Shown: positions 1 through 11,208, counted from the first letter of the stretch. The stretch is 64,000 nucleotides of DNA from Cyclaneusma minus (GCA_037179335.1 JAKZHN010000048.1:177858-241857), one strand, 5' to 3'. Made by a program: numbers and translations. The notes: generated from the sequence alone by a model not told the origin.

Positions 1-906
1 GGCTGCATCTGCTGCAACCTCGTCGGCGATATTGGCCCCGCTCTGGCCCAGTTGAAGTCCCAGATCCCCGGCCTGAATCGAGTCGTGGTTGAGACGTCTG
101 GCTCGGCATTCCCCGCAACTCTGGCTATGGAAATCAATCGCTTGGCCAGAGAAGCTGGGGAGTGGGAGCTGGACGGTGTCATTAGCGTTGTCGATGTTGA
201 GAACTGGAAGGGCTACGAGGATACAAGCTACACGGCGAAGATCCAGGCCCGCTATACCGACTTGATCGTTTTCAACAAGTGGGAGGTTGCGGGCGAGCGG
301 AGGCTGGATGAGTGTATGGATAGGGTTGGTGATCTGGAGTTGGACATCCCGGTGAATACATGCAAGAGTGACAAGGGAAAAGTGCCAGTCGACTTGGTGT
401 TCGGTATCGATGGAGGTCTGGCGAGAGCACTTGGGGAAGGCCAGAATGGACATGCTCATGATCACCATCATAACGAACATGATCATGACAGCGCGCACCA
501 GAGCGAGGTGGACGTGCTTTCGATTACACTGAAGTCTGATGGAGACGGGGTGATCGACACCGAAAGCCTCCAAAAGCTGCTCAAAGCGGCCCCGAAGGAT
601 GAGGTCTACCGAATCAAGGCAGTCTTCACTGCTTTTACTCTAATACCATCATCAAACGAGGGGTCACAAACCACAGAATCTCCCAAAGGACCAACACGAT
701 TTATTCTCAATTGGGCGTTTGGAAGATGGACTTGCACGGCCATGCAGTCCGCTGAAGAGGACGCGTCGAGTAAAGGCGTCGTCTTGAGAATGACCATGAT
801 TCTCGCAAGGTATGAGAGTACGAAATGGAAGAAGCGCATTGAGTCGGAAGGATACCTACGACTGAGCGACGGGGAAGCACAACTCTCCGTGGAAAAGATT
901 GCATAG
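1..906 (+). CDS. COG0523/CobW-type GTPase (metal-chaperone family), 5' truncated by window edge
   Basis: The reading frame is open from base 1 and ends at TAG 904-906, so the N-terminal Walker A part lies outside the window. The first residues read GCICCNL, the CxCC metal-binding motif that defines COG0523 GTPases (CobW/ZNG1/YjiA type). It is followed by VVVETSG, the switch/Walker B-like region, and VFNKWE at the position of the G4 motif, where NKxD is usual. A His-rich loop (about 447-510; HAHDHHHNEHDHD) separates the GTPase part from a CobW C-terminal-type domain, as in metal-handling members. Family knowledge: these proteins use GTP hydrolysis to deliver Zn, Co or another metal to client proteins. 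Which metal and client apply here cannot be read. The last ~100 codons diverge from textbook members. The 3' end faces the chitinase gene on the other strand. Identification is firm; the exact role is inference. Confidence 0.85.
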   Translation, partial: GCICCNLVGDIGPALAQLKSQIPGLNRVVVETSGSAFPATLAMEINRLAREAGEWELDGVISVVDVENWKGYEDTSYTAKIQARYTDLIVFNKWEVAGERRLDECMDRVGDLELDIPVNTCKSDKGKVPVDLVFGIDGGLARALGEGQNGHAHDHHHNEHDHDSAHQSEVDVLSITLKSDGDGVIDTESLQKLLKAAPKDEVYRIKAVFTAFTLIPSSNEGSQTTESPKGPTRFILNWAFGRWTCTAMQSAEEDASSKGVVLRMTMILARYESTKWKKRIESEGYLRLSDGEAQLSVEKIA

Positions 907-1303
907 ACGGCAATTGATTGACGATATAACACTAATGCTTCGGAAAGGCTGAACTGAGTATATACAACGAGAGAGGATCAAAAGCATTGCGGCGGCGTTT
1001 TGAGGTTTTCATGAGCCAGCAGATGGCCACCGGAGTTGATGATATACTTGCAGCATTCAGTTAGGGAAATACGACGTTTCGAAGCAGATATCTGCATCTC
1101 AAGACATCCAATGTTGGACACAGGTAGCAGCAGCATTTGCTTGCATGATACGCGGCTGCTGAACTGGTCTATTAAAATGGATAACGGTGCGTCGAGCTCA
1201 AATTCCAAAACTTCCTTCCACTCCAAAAACCTCTTTGTCGTAAATTCATTAAGTCCATGTTTTCATGCCGGTCTTTGCTTTCCTTGCCTAATTTCATCAT
1301 GCC
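907..1303. other. Convergent intergenic spacer
   Basis: Spacer between the stop of the COG0523 gene (+) and the stop of the chitinase gene (-). It should hold both 3' UTRs. Open frames cross it, but none has a recognisable domain or codon signature. No RNA gene or repeat is visible. Confidence 0.5.
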
Positions 1304-3913
1304 CTACTTGCTGGCACCACTTCCCTCCAGCGCTTGTTTCGTCAATTCGAGAAATTTTTCTTGGCCCTGTACGGCCTCACTTCCATCCCACAACATAACG
1401 CCACCCAGACCCTGGATACCCAGGCCTTTCACAGCGCTCACAACTCCTTCGACACCTCCTTCTCCCTCTATTGCTGCATATGCGGTGGTTCCCGCGGATG
1501 AGAACGACGGCATACCGATGTACAATCTCTGGCTAGGTAATGCGGTACTCCAATTGTTCAACGAACTCTGGAACCCCGCGGATCCAATTTCGCACGACGG
1601 GTTGTCATAGAATTGGATGAACACAAAGTCGCACATCTGGAGAAGAGATGCTGGGATGCTCGCGTCTGGAAAGGGGCATTGAGGCGCGGACGAGAGAAAG
1701 TAGTCCTTGACTTCTTCGACCGTGGAGGCGGAAGAAGACGTTGAGCTGCTGTTATAGAGAGATTTGAGGGTAGTACCGAACACATCGTAGGATTTGGGGC
1801 TGTTGCTTTCGTTGTCTGTCCAAGATGATTAGCATGGAAATGGAAATGCTTTGCAAGATCCGGCTGGTTCAAGGAAACGACATCTAGGCACCAGTCGGCG
1901 TCTGGCCTCTTTGCGATTTACCTCGAAATCGGAGATAGCATGAACTTACCGGTATCGAATCCACCAACCTCAACATCTCCAAACGGTCGCAAGTCATTGT
2001 CTATAGCTCCAGCAGGGCCAAAAAGCTTCCACAACACCCCAGCAAAATCCTCCGCCTCTTCCTCGCTTGCAAACACAATCTGGCTGCTTGATCCACCAAT
2101 ACTCAACAAAACCTTCTTTCCATAGCTTTGCTGGCACGATGTGATATTTGCCGCAAGCTCTGGACAGGACAGAAGACCCGGCGCTTCTGTTTGCATCATC
2201 GAGGTCTGGCCCTCGCACGCACCTCCGAAATCAATCTGTGGATATCCAGAGCCGGAATAGTTCTGAGAGATGACGAACGAGAGGATGAGAATATCGGTCG
2301 AGGAAAGCGCACAGAGACTGCTCAGAGAGGTTGTTGATGTTGCTGGTGTTTGGCCGTAGTAGACTGCTACGTTCGTGCTGGCGAGAGGATCGAAGACGTA
2401 TTTGCTTGTGTTTGACGATCTCTCGGATACTTTTTCCTGCGGAGTAGGGAGCTGCTGCTGTGGCGATGTTGTGAGGGTGCTGGGAGCTGCCACGGCTTGC
2501 ACATATGCGGTGCCAGTGGCGGACTTTGTGATCACGGGATAGTTGTCAGCGATCAGCTGCCCGGAAGCCTCCGCAGGAGCCGAAGCTTGGAACGGAACGC
2601 CTTGCGTGAACGCCGAACTGGCAGACATCGGGACAAAAGATGCTGTTGCGGTGCTGGAAGCAGCCACAGTATAGCTGCTTTGTATGATGGTCGAGGCAAT
2701 AGGCACGAGGACTGTTGTGGTGCTGGAAGCAGCCACAGAGTTGACAGAACCGATGCCAGTAGCGGACTCCGTGATGACGGGATAGGTGTTAGAGAGAAAC
2801 CCGGAAGCCTGCACGGAAGCCGAACTGGCAGAGACCGGGACAAAAGATGCTGTTGCGGTGCTGGAAGCAGCCACAGTGTAACTGCTTTGTATCAACGTCG
2901 AAGTGAAGTGATAGGCACGGGGCTAGGAGCCGTTGATGCGGTGCTGGAAGCAGCCACAGTATAATTGCTCTGTCTGAACGTCGAAGCAAAAGATACGGGG
3001 ACAGAAGACACTGTTGTGGTGCTGAGAGCAGCCACACTATAGTTGCCCCTTGCAAACGTCGACAAGACACCGGAACAGAAGACGCTATTGCGGTGCTTGA
3101 AGCAGCCACACTAAAGACGCCTGGCTGTGTCGACGGTCTGGATACTTCCAGTGCACTTGAAGTCAACGTTCTCCACAAGCTGCTGCGTGTCAAAGTCACA
3201 TGTGTCGTCTGATAAATAGTCCTTGTCGACTCCCTTGTGCAAACTTCTGTTTCTGTGAGATCATCGGTAGGAGAGGGATCAGGTCCAGCATCAAAAATCG
3301 TTTTAGTTGGGGACCCTTGGCTTGCAATACTTTCCTCGGATGGTGGGGGAGTGGGAGTTAAAGCAGGGTCAGGGGAATCAGTGGGTTCGAGCCGTGGGGG
3401 AGCGCTGGCTTGAGATGCGGGATCAGTGGTGATGATTTCACTTGAGATCGCTGATTCGCCCGAGACCGTATACTCAATTGTCCTCGTTGAATGGATGGTC
3501 ATCGTTGAGTCAGACTCAGTCGACATCATTGAACCGATTGGCATGGTTGATGATGCGGACTCGGGGAGGTAACTCGAAAGTTGGTCAACAATGTATAGAA
3601 GTTCGTCTTGCAACATTACGATTGCGCTTTCGGGGACCGGTACTGTGTCGTCTGTATCGTCTGGAGATTGCCTAATTGCAACAGCTCTGGGTGCGAGCTG
3701 TGGTTGTAAGATATTGTCGGCATCTCTGGGGCATACGTACGATTTCAACGTCTCTAAATTCTTTGTGTCTAACCCTTGTAGCGGTGGCCTGCGTAGTATA
3801 TTTGAGTCTTGAAGTGGGATACTAGCGGCTGATACAAGGTTGGTGAGTGGGTCAAATAATAATATCGGGACGAGGAAGGGTGTTATGTTGGAGAGTGGTT
3901 TGAGGTTGAACAT
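1304..3913 (-). CDS. Class III (GH18) chitinase with long N-terminal Ser/Thr-rich repeat region; reading frame disrupted
   Basis: Secreted endochitinase-like protein. The likely start is ATG 3911-3913 (MFNLKPLSN), followed by a hydrophobic signal peptide ending near SAAS. Next comes a ~450-residue Ser/Thr/Pro-rich region with repeats of a SVAASST core. The C-terminal GH18 domain contains YYGQ (strand 1), KKVLLSIGGSSS (the SxGG strand) and the catalytic strand GGFDTDNE. That strand is assembled across an intron (1816-1949, GTAAGT...CAG; G|AC encodes Asp). The first Asp of the family's DxxDxDxE motif is Gly here, but the later Asp, Asp and catalytic Glu are kept. The catalytic domain usually follows the signal peptide, so its C-terminal place is unusual. 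The frame changes twice in the repeats (between 3019 and 3093, and between 2858 and 2941), so the catalytic domain cannot be read from the start codon without an unrecognised intron. Possible roles are wall remodelling or chitin degradation. Without the shifts it would be about 824 residues. Confidence 0.75.
2640..3115 (-). repeat. Degenerate tandem coding repeats with non-triplet spacing
   Basis: The core gtgctggaag (or a close variant) recurs on the plus strand at 2651, 2720, 2858, 2941, 3019 and 3093. Spacings are 69, 138 (2 x 69), 83, 78 and 74 bp. The ancestral unit is therefore about 69-81 bp (23-27 residues, SVAASST...). The 83- and 74-bp steps are not multiples of three, and these are where the reading frame changes. 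Slippage or unequal exchange in repeats is a natural cause. Confidence 0.8.
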
Positions 3914-4438
3914 TTTGAGTGAAGGGACAGATGTGAGAATCCGTGAGGAAACTCGGGAGGAGTGTGAAATCAATCACGAGTCATGGATATATAGGCAGAG
4001 TGGTTGATAGGAAACTCGCTCGGCAACTGCTAGCATGCGTTGCTGGTGGTGACCTCGAGGAATGTAAGCCCCAACGGTGACACCAGGAACTGCCGCCAAG
4101 CGAGGAGGAACTTAAAGCCAAGGGACAAGCGACTCTTACAGAAGGAATGAAATAGGTTCACTGGTACTACCAAATCATTTTTGGGGACAAATATTAGACT
4201 AGACTACCTCGTGTCTCGTGAGTCAAGAAATGTGCCACCAATTTATTGGTTGACGAGACTACCCCATCATTCCTACCGTGCCCTTCGAACCTTCAAGACC
4301 TCTCACCTCACTAAAGTCATTTGGCACGGGGGCAAATCGATGGTTTCTGGCCCTGAAGCGTCAAGCGAACATGTTTTTGACACAATAATTTCCATTCAGA
4401 GGGACTTTATGCGACACTGCTCTCGCCTCATCCTCACC
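3914..4438. other. Intergenic region: chitinase promoter and 6PGDH 3' flank
   Basis: Spacer between two minus-strand genes, holding the chitinase 5' flank (TATA-like element near 3990) and the 6PGDH 3' flank. A plus-strand open frame enters from 4181, but it is antisense to the 6PGDH gene and has no domain. Nothing else is supported. Confidence 0.5.
3987..3993 (-). promoter_or_regulatory. TATA-like element of the chitinase gene
   Basis: The minus strand reads TATATAT about 75 bp upstream of the proposed ATG (3913). A four-codon upstream ORF (ATG ACT CGT GAT TGA) begins just downstream, so it may lie in the leader. This is position-based inference only. Confidence 0.4.
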
Positions 4439-6050
4439 TTAGGCTGGCTTCCACTCGTAGTGGTGACTTCCAGTCTTTGGCTTTCCTGGCCCCTCTCCCT
4501 TCTTATCATACATATGCTTCCCGAAATAGTCCAACTCTGCCTCATAAAACTGCGTCGGCAACTCCAAGTTCCCAGAATACTTCAAATACTCCAACGAAGC
4601 ACTGATAGACGGAATCACCGCATTGGCTTCCGTCCCCTTGAGCACAACCCTCTTCAGCCCGTCAAACCCAGTCTTCAACTCCGAAACAATCTCATCTTCG
4701 TAGAGCAGATTGTGGTCCTTGCGAGGGACTTTGGTTCTTTGGTAAATCTTCTCGAGCAAATCGGCGATGTGATCACTTCGGATGATGCAGCCTGCGCGCC
4801 AGATCTGAACCACGTTGCTCCAGTCGATGAACCACTTGTTCTGTCGGTTCTTGACGTCGATGATGTTGATGCCTTGCACGTATGATGCGAGGCAAGCTGT
4901 GTATACAGCCCATCTTAAATCTTCGAGGAAAGAGGCTTTCTCTTTGTCGTCTGAGAAGGTGATTTTTGAGGCTGTGAATGAGCCGTGGAAAGTTTTCTTG
5001 ACATGTTCTCGCTGGGCTCGATCGGCGGAGGCGATTCTGAGGTAGTGAGCAGTAGACAGGGTAGGTGCTGGCACGTGCAGGTTGGTGGCTTCGGTGTTGG
5101 TCCAGATGCCAGTTCCTTCGGTTTCATCGGTGTCTTGAACCACCTTGTCTTGTACTTCGGCAAGCACCTCGTGGCCATTCTTGTCTTTGGTTTGGCAGAT
5201 GTCGCCACCGATCTGGACCAAAAAGGTGTTTTTCTAGTTGGATTCAGCTTCTGGCCGCGATATAACAGACAATCCGACACAAAATACTTACAAGTTCGCC
5301 CTCGGAGTTCCATTTGTCGAAAACATTTCCGATCTCCTCATAGCTCATACCCATATGCCTGTTCATGACGGTCCAAGCTTCGCTGATAGCACTCATCATG
5401 CCCTGTTCGATTCCATTGTGGACCATCTTGACATAGTGGCCTGCTCCTCCTTCACCTGCACGTGCGACACATGGTCTACCCTTGGCGTCTTTCGCGGCCA
5501 CCTTCTCCAGGAATGGCAGCACAATATCCAATGCTCGCTGCGGACCACCAGGACACATAGAAGGGCCTCTCCTAGCCGCCTGGTATCCTCCCGAGACACC
5601 ACATCCAATATAATCCACACCCTGGCTGACCAACTTCCCCTGTCTCCGCTGAGTATTCTCCCAGTTTTCATTGCCGCAGTCGACAAAAATATCCCCTCTT
5701 TCGAGATAGGGTTTCAGGCCATCGACTACGGTATCTCCAACGGTTCCATGGGGCAAGCTCAAAAAGAAGACTTTGGGAGAGTCCAAGCTTTCGCAAAGCG
5801 ACTTGTAGTCCTCGTGTTTGGAGAGCTTATCACCGAGGTCAAGTTTCTTTGCTTGTTCGATGAGCGAGTCGACCATTTTCTCGGATGGGTCTTCTAGGGA
5901 GACTGAGAGGCCATTTTCGGCGAACAGCAGGGCCATGTTACCGCCCATGCTGCCGCAGCCGATCATTGCTGCCTGTAACAGGTATGAGGTCTAGTCTTGA
6001 AGCTTGCCAGCACTGCAGACGATGTAGTCTCTTACCTTGGTGAACGACAT
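4439..6050 (-). CDS. 6-phosphogluconate dehydrogenase, decarboxylating
   Basis: Three exons: 6050-6036 (MSFTK), 5972-5292 and 5233-4439. The introns are 5973-6035 and 5234-5291, with GTAAGA/GTAAGT donors and CAG/TAG acceptors. The product is 496 residues, the usual size. The N-terminal Rossmann motif is MIGCGSMGGNMA (GxGxxG), where GLAVMG is typical. DCGNENW and CGVSGGYQAARRGPSMCPGG match the substrate-binding GVSGGxxGARxGPSxMPGG block. VKMVHNGIEQG carries the catalytic Lys and the His-Asn pair. The C-terminal domain has IWRAGCIIRS and a YVQGINII helix. Reaction: 6-phosphogluconate to ribulose-5-phosphate plus CO2 with NADP reduction (oxidative pentose phosphate pathway, cytosol). Deviations from consensus (GQ for EY after HNGI; SMC for SLM) suggest a divergent paralogue rather than the housekeeping copy; that is inference. 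The 5' leader is CT-rich. Confidence 0.93.
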
Positions 6051-6763
6051 GTTTCCGCAGATTGAACACTGTCCTGCAAATAGAAAGATGTTCAAAGAGG
6101 AGAGAATGTTGTAGGAGCTGAGTCCTTCGACCTTGGCATTCGAGTTTCAAGCTGGGAAGCCAGCGAATTTTGAAGTTCGAGAAATATGGAGATCTGGAAC
6201 CTGTTCTCCGATTCCCATGATGAAAGATGCGCTTGGATGCATGATGTAACTATTGTGGGATTGGTTAGATGTTCCTACATGTATGTCCACGATTGCTGGT
6301 GACGTATTGGCTCCGAGAAGTTCAGCCTTCCGTCAGCCTTATGAAGTTCCAGTTGGAATCTCATGTGATATCGAGGACGAATGATTTTATATACCGGATG
6401 TTGACGGGGACTGAGGTTTGAATTATGAAAATTCCCTTTGTAAATTGACATGAGCGAATTTAAATCCGAGGGGCAAAATAAAAGCCAAAAACGAAAACCG
6501 CAGCGACCAGCGTCTGGTCCAGGTTGCCTTACACGGCACTGACACAAGAATAAAGTCCAGAACAGGATGAAACTTGCTTCGGCTCGCTCGCTCAGCAGTG
6601 GAGAATGCCAGAATCATAGCGCCTTGCTTGCTTTGGTAGGTAAGAAGGAGCCTAGTCATACGCAGCTGGCCGCCAATGTCCACCTTCGATTTGCCACTCT
6701 CTCCTTTTCCTCCGAGTGTCTTTCAAGTAGAAGTCCATCTCGATGCCCCACAAGCACCCCATC
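6051..6763. other. Intergenic region: 6PGDH promoter and ALDH 3' flank
   Basis: Both neighbours are on the minus strand. The segment adjoining 6050 is a pyrimidine-rich leader on the minus strand, common in fungal promoters. Short open frames on both strands show no domains. No RNA gene or repeat seen. Confidence 0.5.
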
Positions 6764-8310
6764 TTAATTCTTGTAAGTGACCGTCTTCGATCTCACCCAC
6801 TCGTCCAGGCCCGTAGCACCAAATCGTCCATATCCACTGCTCTTAACTCCGCCATGTGGCAATGCCGTCTCATCATGAACAGTCATACTGTTGATGTGCA
6901 CAGATCCGCTCTGGATCTCCTTTGCAAACCACAAAGCTCTCCTCAAATCCTTCGAAAATACGGCCGCATTGAGCCCATACTCGTGGTCATTCGCCAGCTC
7001 GACGGCTTCCTCATCAGTCTCGAACTCCATGATCGCTGAGGTTGGCCCGAAACTTTCTGTATGGTACAAGTCCATGCTCTTGTCCACGCCAGAAACCATA
7101 ATAGGGCGCATGCGTGTCGTGCCCTCCTCTTCCGCGTCTAGATCACCATTCAGTAGGCTCGCACCTTTGCTGACTGCGTCTTTCACCAAGCTTCTGGTCT
7201 TCTTTACTCCTCCGGCGTTGACCATGGTTTGGTGTTCGGACCACTTTTCTTTGATCGCGGCTCTCATGTGGGTTGCAAACTCGGTAGCGACTTTCTTGTG
7301 GACGATGATCTTTTCTGTACTCATACAGATTTGGCCGCCATGTAGGAATGCGCCCATAGCGCAAGCTTTTGCCGCCATCTCCAGATCGGCATCTTCCAGA
7401 ATGACTGCTGGCGCCTTACCCCCAAGCTCGAGCAAGACGGGTTTCAAATTCTTGCCTGCTTGTTCTGCGATGATGCGGCCGACAGCTGTGCTACCAGTGA
7501 AGTTGACCTTCATGACGAGAGGATGCGAGATCAAAGCCGATGTGACAGCAGCTGCATCCTCAGGTCGATGTTGAATGACATTTAGGACTCCGTCGGGGAG
7601 TCCAGCTTCCTCAAACACAGATCCGATGCACCGGTAGCATTTGGGGGAATGTTCTGGGGCTTTCAGGACAGCTGTATTTCCAGCGGCAATTGCATAAGCG
7701 ATGGAGCGAATACCGAGGATATATGGCGCATTCCTGATCACAATCAGTACTTTTTCTAGCAGGACGAAAGCGGTAGAAGCACTCACCAAGGAGCAATAGC
7801 CAAAATGACACCAAAAGGCTCCTTGAATACCAGCCCGCTCGTCCCAGGATCTGCAGGAGTTGGAATGAAGCCCGCAGTAGTTACCAAACGGCCCGCGACA
7901 TCCTTGAGGATATCAGCGGACAACGGCACATTGAATCCACCAGCGAAGAACGGATCAGCTCCCGTCTCGGCTTCCATGACCTTGCCGAGCTCCTCCGCAC
8001 GTCTCGTGAGAATTTCCGAAGCTTTGAGAAAGATGTCTCGCTTCTGTGCTGGAGGAGTGTTCTTCCATGACTTGAAAGCAGCTTGGGCAGCAGCGACTGC
8101 TTCCTTGGCCTCTGAGACGCCAGCTGAGGAGGCGTGATGAATGACCTCGTTTGTATGAGGAGAGGTGACGGGAAAGGTGGTAGAGGTGTGGATTTGCTTG
8201 CCACCGATTTGGAGAGGAACCGAGGATGCGGTACCTTCTTTGAAAGCTGATTTGGCACCGTTGACGGCACCGTTGATAGCACCATTGATGGATTCCTTGA
8301 CTTGTTCCAT
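6764..8310 (-). CDS. NAD(P)-dependent aldehyde dehydrogenase
   Basis: Two exons, 8310-7787 and 7733-6764, joined across a 53-bp intron (7734-7786, GTGAGT...CAG) inside the APWN codons. The product is 497 residues, full family length. ATG 8310 (MEQVKESING) starts a short Ala/Gly-rich extension before the ALDH fold. Motifs in order: FGVILAIAPWNAP (the APWN of the active site), GNTAVLKAPEHSP (cofactor binding), VNFTGSTAVG, LELGGKAP with the general-base Glu, and GQICMSTE with the catalytic Cys. SFGPTSAIMEFETDEEAVELAN and GGVKSSGYGRFG near the C-terminus are also conserved. Family role: oxidation of an aldehyde to the acid with NAD(P). The GQICMST form and KAPE (rather than KPSE) resemble the salicylaldehyde/vanillin dehydrogenase subgroup, so an aromatic aldehyde substrate is possible but unproven. 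It lies head-to-head with the DUF7514-like gene. Confidence 0.93.
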
Positions 8311-9514
8311 GCTGAGAGATTGAGCTGTGTTGCGGATCCGATGTGGAAGTTGTACTTGGGAATTCGATCTTGGGAAGATAAGAGCTGTGAACCAGAGATA
8401 TCTGGATTTTATGTACTTGACGAATGGAGGTTCCGGGGCAGAATTGGTGTTAGTTCGTTCCCGAAATCCAGCTACTCTGTACCAGTGCAACTCCGCGTCG
8501 GAGATAATTAGATAGTAGTACATGTATCCTTCATAGACCGTAGTGAGGCCAATGGTCGTGATATCACAAGCCAGAAATCCCCGCACCGGCCGCAGATGTT
8601 TCAGTCCCCATATGTGGGGTAAATCCTGGTTTTGCTGACAAAAGGCTTTATCAGGGACGAGAACTTGGGAGTTGAAGCCGGGGAGATGTGGCGCTTCTCT
8701 CAGAATAGCTGGGATGGAGGAGTTTTTTCTCCCCCCCAAGTCACAAGGGGCTACCGGCATATGAAAGCGGAAAGCGGGGTGAGAAACAGAATGCCATCCG
8801 TCTTTCGCATTTTGGTCAATCTGCAGTCTTGATTTCTCTTTTGGGCTTGCCGGCACATGGCTTCGGCGATTCGCCGTTCCCTCTGTCACTCAGTTAAGGT
8901 GGGCGTCATCTGGGTTCCCTACATGTCAATACCCTAATCGAGGCGGTCTGTATGTCAATTGACTTTCATGATTGACGCTGACGGGAAAATAAGGGTTCAA
9001 CCAAGGGTACTCCCGTCGACACTAGCCTCTTTGAATCCGAATGAAGCTGGAAATTTTTCCGCTCTTTCGAGAGTCTTCAGGCTTACCTCCTGACTACTCC
9101 CTTACCTATGTGTCAACGTCCAGTGACCGACGAGTTGATTGATGTCAATTGGAGCTGTCATGGATCGACTTCTCTTTGCATTGGTACCTCGAGGCCGAGG
9201 AGGAACATCGATATCATGGACGTCGCAAGATTGAGTTTGTGATGCTGAATGTTTGGGGAATGAAGGTTGACGTACGGGATAGGGAGTTACTCGGAAAAGC
9301 TAAAAGCTACCTGCGCACGGACCAACCTAGTCGAGCCCGACCGGCTGGAGCCTCGTGCCTCATCATCGCGAAGACAACATTAGGGGCGGCGAGAGGCTGT
9401 GAAACCACGCCATCAAGACATTGCTTCTGCATCTGCCGCTTAGTACATGTAGAAGCTGTCTTCCATCATGCGAGCCTCGCAAAGACTTCACATCCCCATC
9501 TTCCCGAGCTGACG
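8311..9514. other. Divergent promoter region between ALDH and DUF7514-like gene
   Basis: About 1.2 kb of normal composition separates two divergent start codons, so both promoters should be here. A T-run followed by a C-run lies near 8722-8737. No clear TATA box, RNA gene or repeat is visible. Open frames across it lack domains. Confidence 0.5.
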
Positions 9515-11208
9515 ATGGCGCAAACCACCCCGCAGAACACGCCCTACGGCTACCTATTCGAGGACGACAAATCGCCTACCAAAGTCCTCGACGCCCTGCT
9601 CCGCGGTATAGGAAACCACATCGTAAGCAGGCAGGCAGCCCTGACCTTCTCGCCCCAGAGCTGACTGGCTGGCGCATCAGATCGAGTCGGTCGGTGATAA
9701 AGACGTCAAATGCCTGACTCCAGACAAGCTGGCTGCCTTCTACAAGGCTGTGGGCGGGAATTATGACTGTATGCCGAATCATTTCTGTCCCTTGAAGGCG
9801 CTGGCTTACTGGCATAGCCCTATTCGTCGATATACCCCACGCGTCCATCTCCTACATCTACCAGTCGACCGGATGTCAACACAGCCTTCAGCCTGGCGAG
9901 AATGACTTTGCGGCTCCTTCTATACCGGCCCTCACGATCACGGGCTTTGTACGATGGCAGTCCATTGAGATTCTGCTGGGTCCCGAAGAGCATGTGCCGT
10001 TTATGCAGACGGCTGTGCGCGACTTTGGTATAAAGAACCCTGACACTGGAGAGGTGTTCTCTCCCGATCTGCCAAAAGAAGCCTTTCCCGCGAAACCCGA
10101 CGAAGGTATACTAGAGTGGCATGGGAAGTGTGCCGATAGGCTGCGAGAGAATATGGAGCCTGATGGGGACGCTGAACATAGCAGGCCAACCCTTCCCCCG
10201 AGGCCTAGAGTTAAGACTGGATTTCAGCATGTCAGAGTGCAGCCGTCTGGCAGAGGTCGAGGGGAGCCTGCGAGTTACCAAGTTCCTTTTCAGCATGTGC
10301 GACCACAGATGCGGCCTGAATCAAGTCAAGTGCCTCGCGAGCAGGTGCATCTTGCTCCAGACTATGACTCCGAGAGGACATCAAGATCACGGCGTCAAAC
10401 CCTTCCAGAAAGCTATTACTTTCCTCAGCCGCCCGTTCAGGCAGTTGCTGGATCGAATATCTTGCCTGAAGGTGGTGATGTTCGCCGACACAGCGTTCCG
10501 CGGCCTCGCCGGAGGGACAGCCTTTCTTCGGCTTCATCAGAAGATGACTGTTCTCGCTCGGTATCTGTGAGTCCAATTGCTGCCTCACGTCGCCCACGCC
10601 TCAACCACGATCAATTCCGCCACACCATCCAAATCAGCCAGCCGCTCGTCGGAAGACCTCCTGCAGGTCAAATACCTCCGATTAGGCCCCGTGATCTTTA
10701 TTCCAATCCCGTTTCGCGGCAGGGGTCTCGTGATCCGGCATTTAAGATTCCAGTGAACGTCGACCCTAGTGGAAAACTTTCAGCACCATTCCTTCCACCG
10801 GTCTCATCAAACCGCCCACCACAGAGTAATTCACGTGGCACAAATGTGCGATGGGCTCCTGTGAACCAGGTGTCTGAGTTCAAGCGACGCGGTAGTATGG
10901 ATACCGAGACAACAGATGATTCTCATGATAGGCGGGGAAGCCGTGAGCGGGACAGACGGAGACTTCGGGAGAATGAAGAGATTTACCGCCCTAGGTTGGT
11001 CGAAGCACGAAGAAGGAGCTTTGAAGACAGGGAGAGGGATAGGGGAGATCGTGAATACGAACGGGACAGAGAACGAGATAGAGATTATGGCAGAGAGAGG
11101 GAGAGGGGACGAAGAGATGACAAGAAAGGAAAACAGAACAGGTTCGTGAGTCCCGTCACCGGAGTTGATGGAAGGAGATACCCGACAGATGCCTTTGCAT
11201 GGCGATGA
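9515..11208 (+). CDS. DUF7514-like fungal protein with Arg/Asp/Glu-rich tail
   Basis: Three exons: 9515-9622, 9681-9768 and 9818-11208. Introns are 9623-9680 (GTAAGC...CAG) and 9769-9817 (GTATGC...TAG). The product is 528 residues, and the start MAQTTPQNTPYGYLFEDD has no in-frame competitor. Residues ~10-165 form the conserved domain: SPTKVLDALLRGIGNHI, LTPDKLAAFYKAVG, YIYQSTGCQHSLQP and LTITGFVRWQSIEILLGPEEH. This matches my memory of DUF7514, a domain found almost only in ascomycetes and of unknown function. A long disordered region rich in Pro, Arg and Ser follows. From about residue 440 a charged stretch of RDRERDRDYGRERERG type suggests RNA or protein contacts in the nucleus, which is inference only. 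No catalytic motif is visible. Family assignment is by pattern; the function is unknown. Confidence 0.82.

Noticed and set aside
4439..11208. Secondary-metabolite or catabolic gene cluster
   Set aside because: Only generic redox enzymes are present; no backbone synthase, pathway regulator or shared promoter motif was seen.
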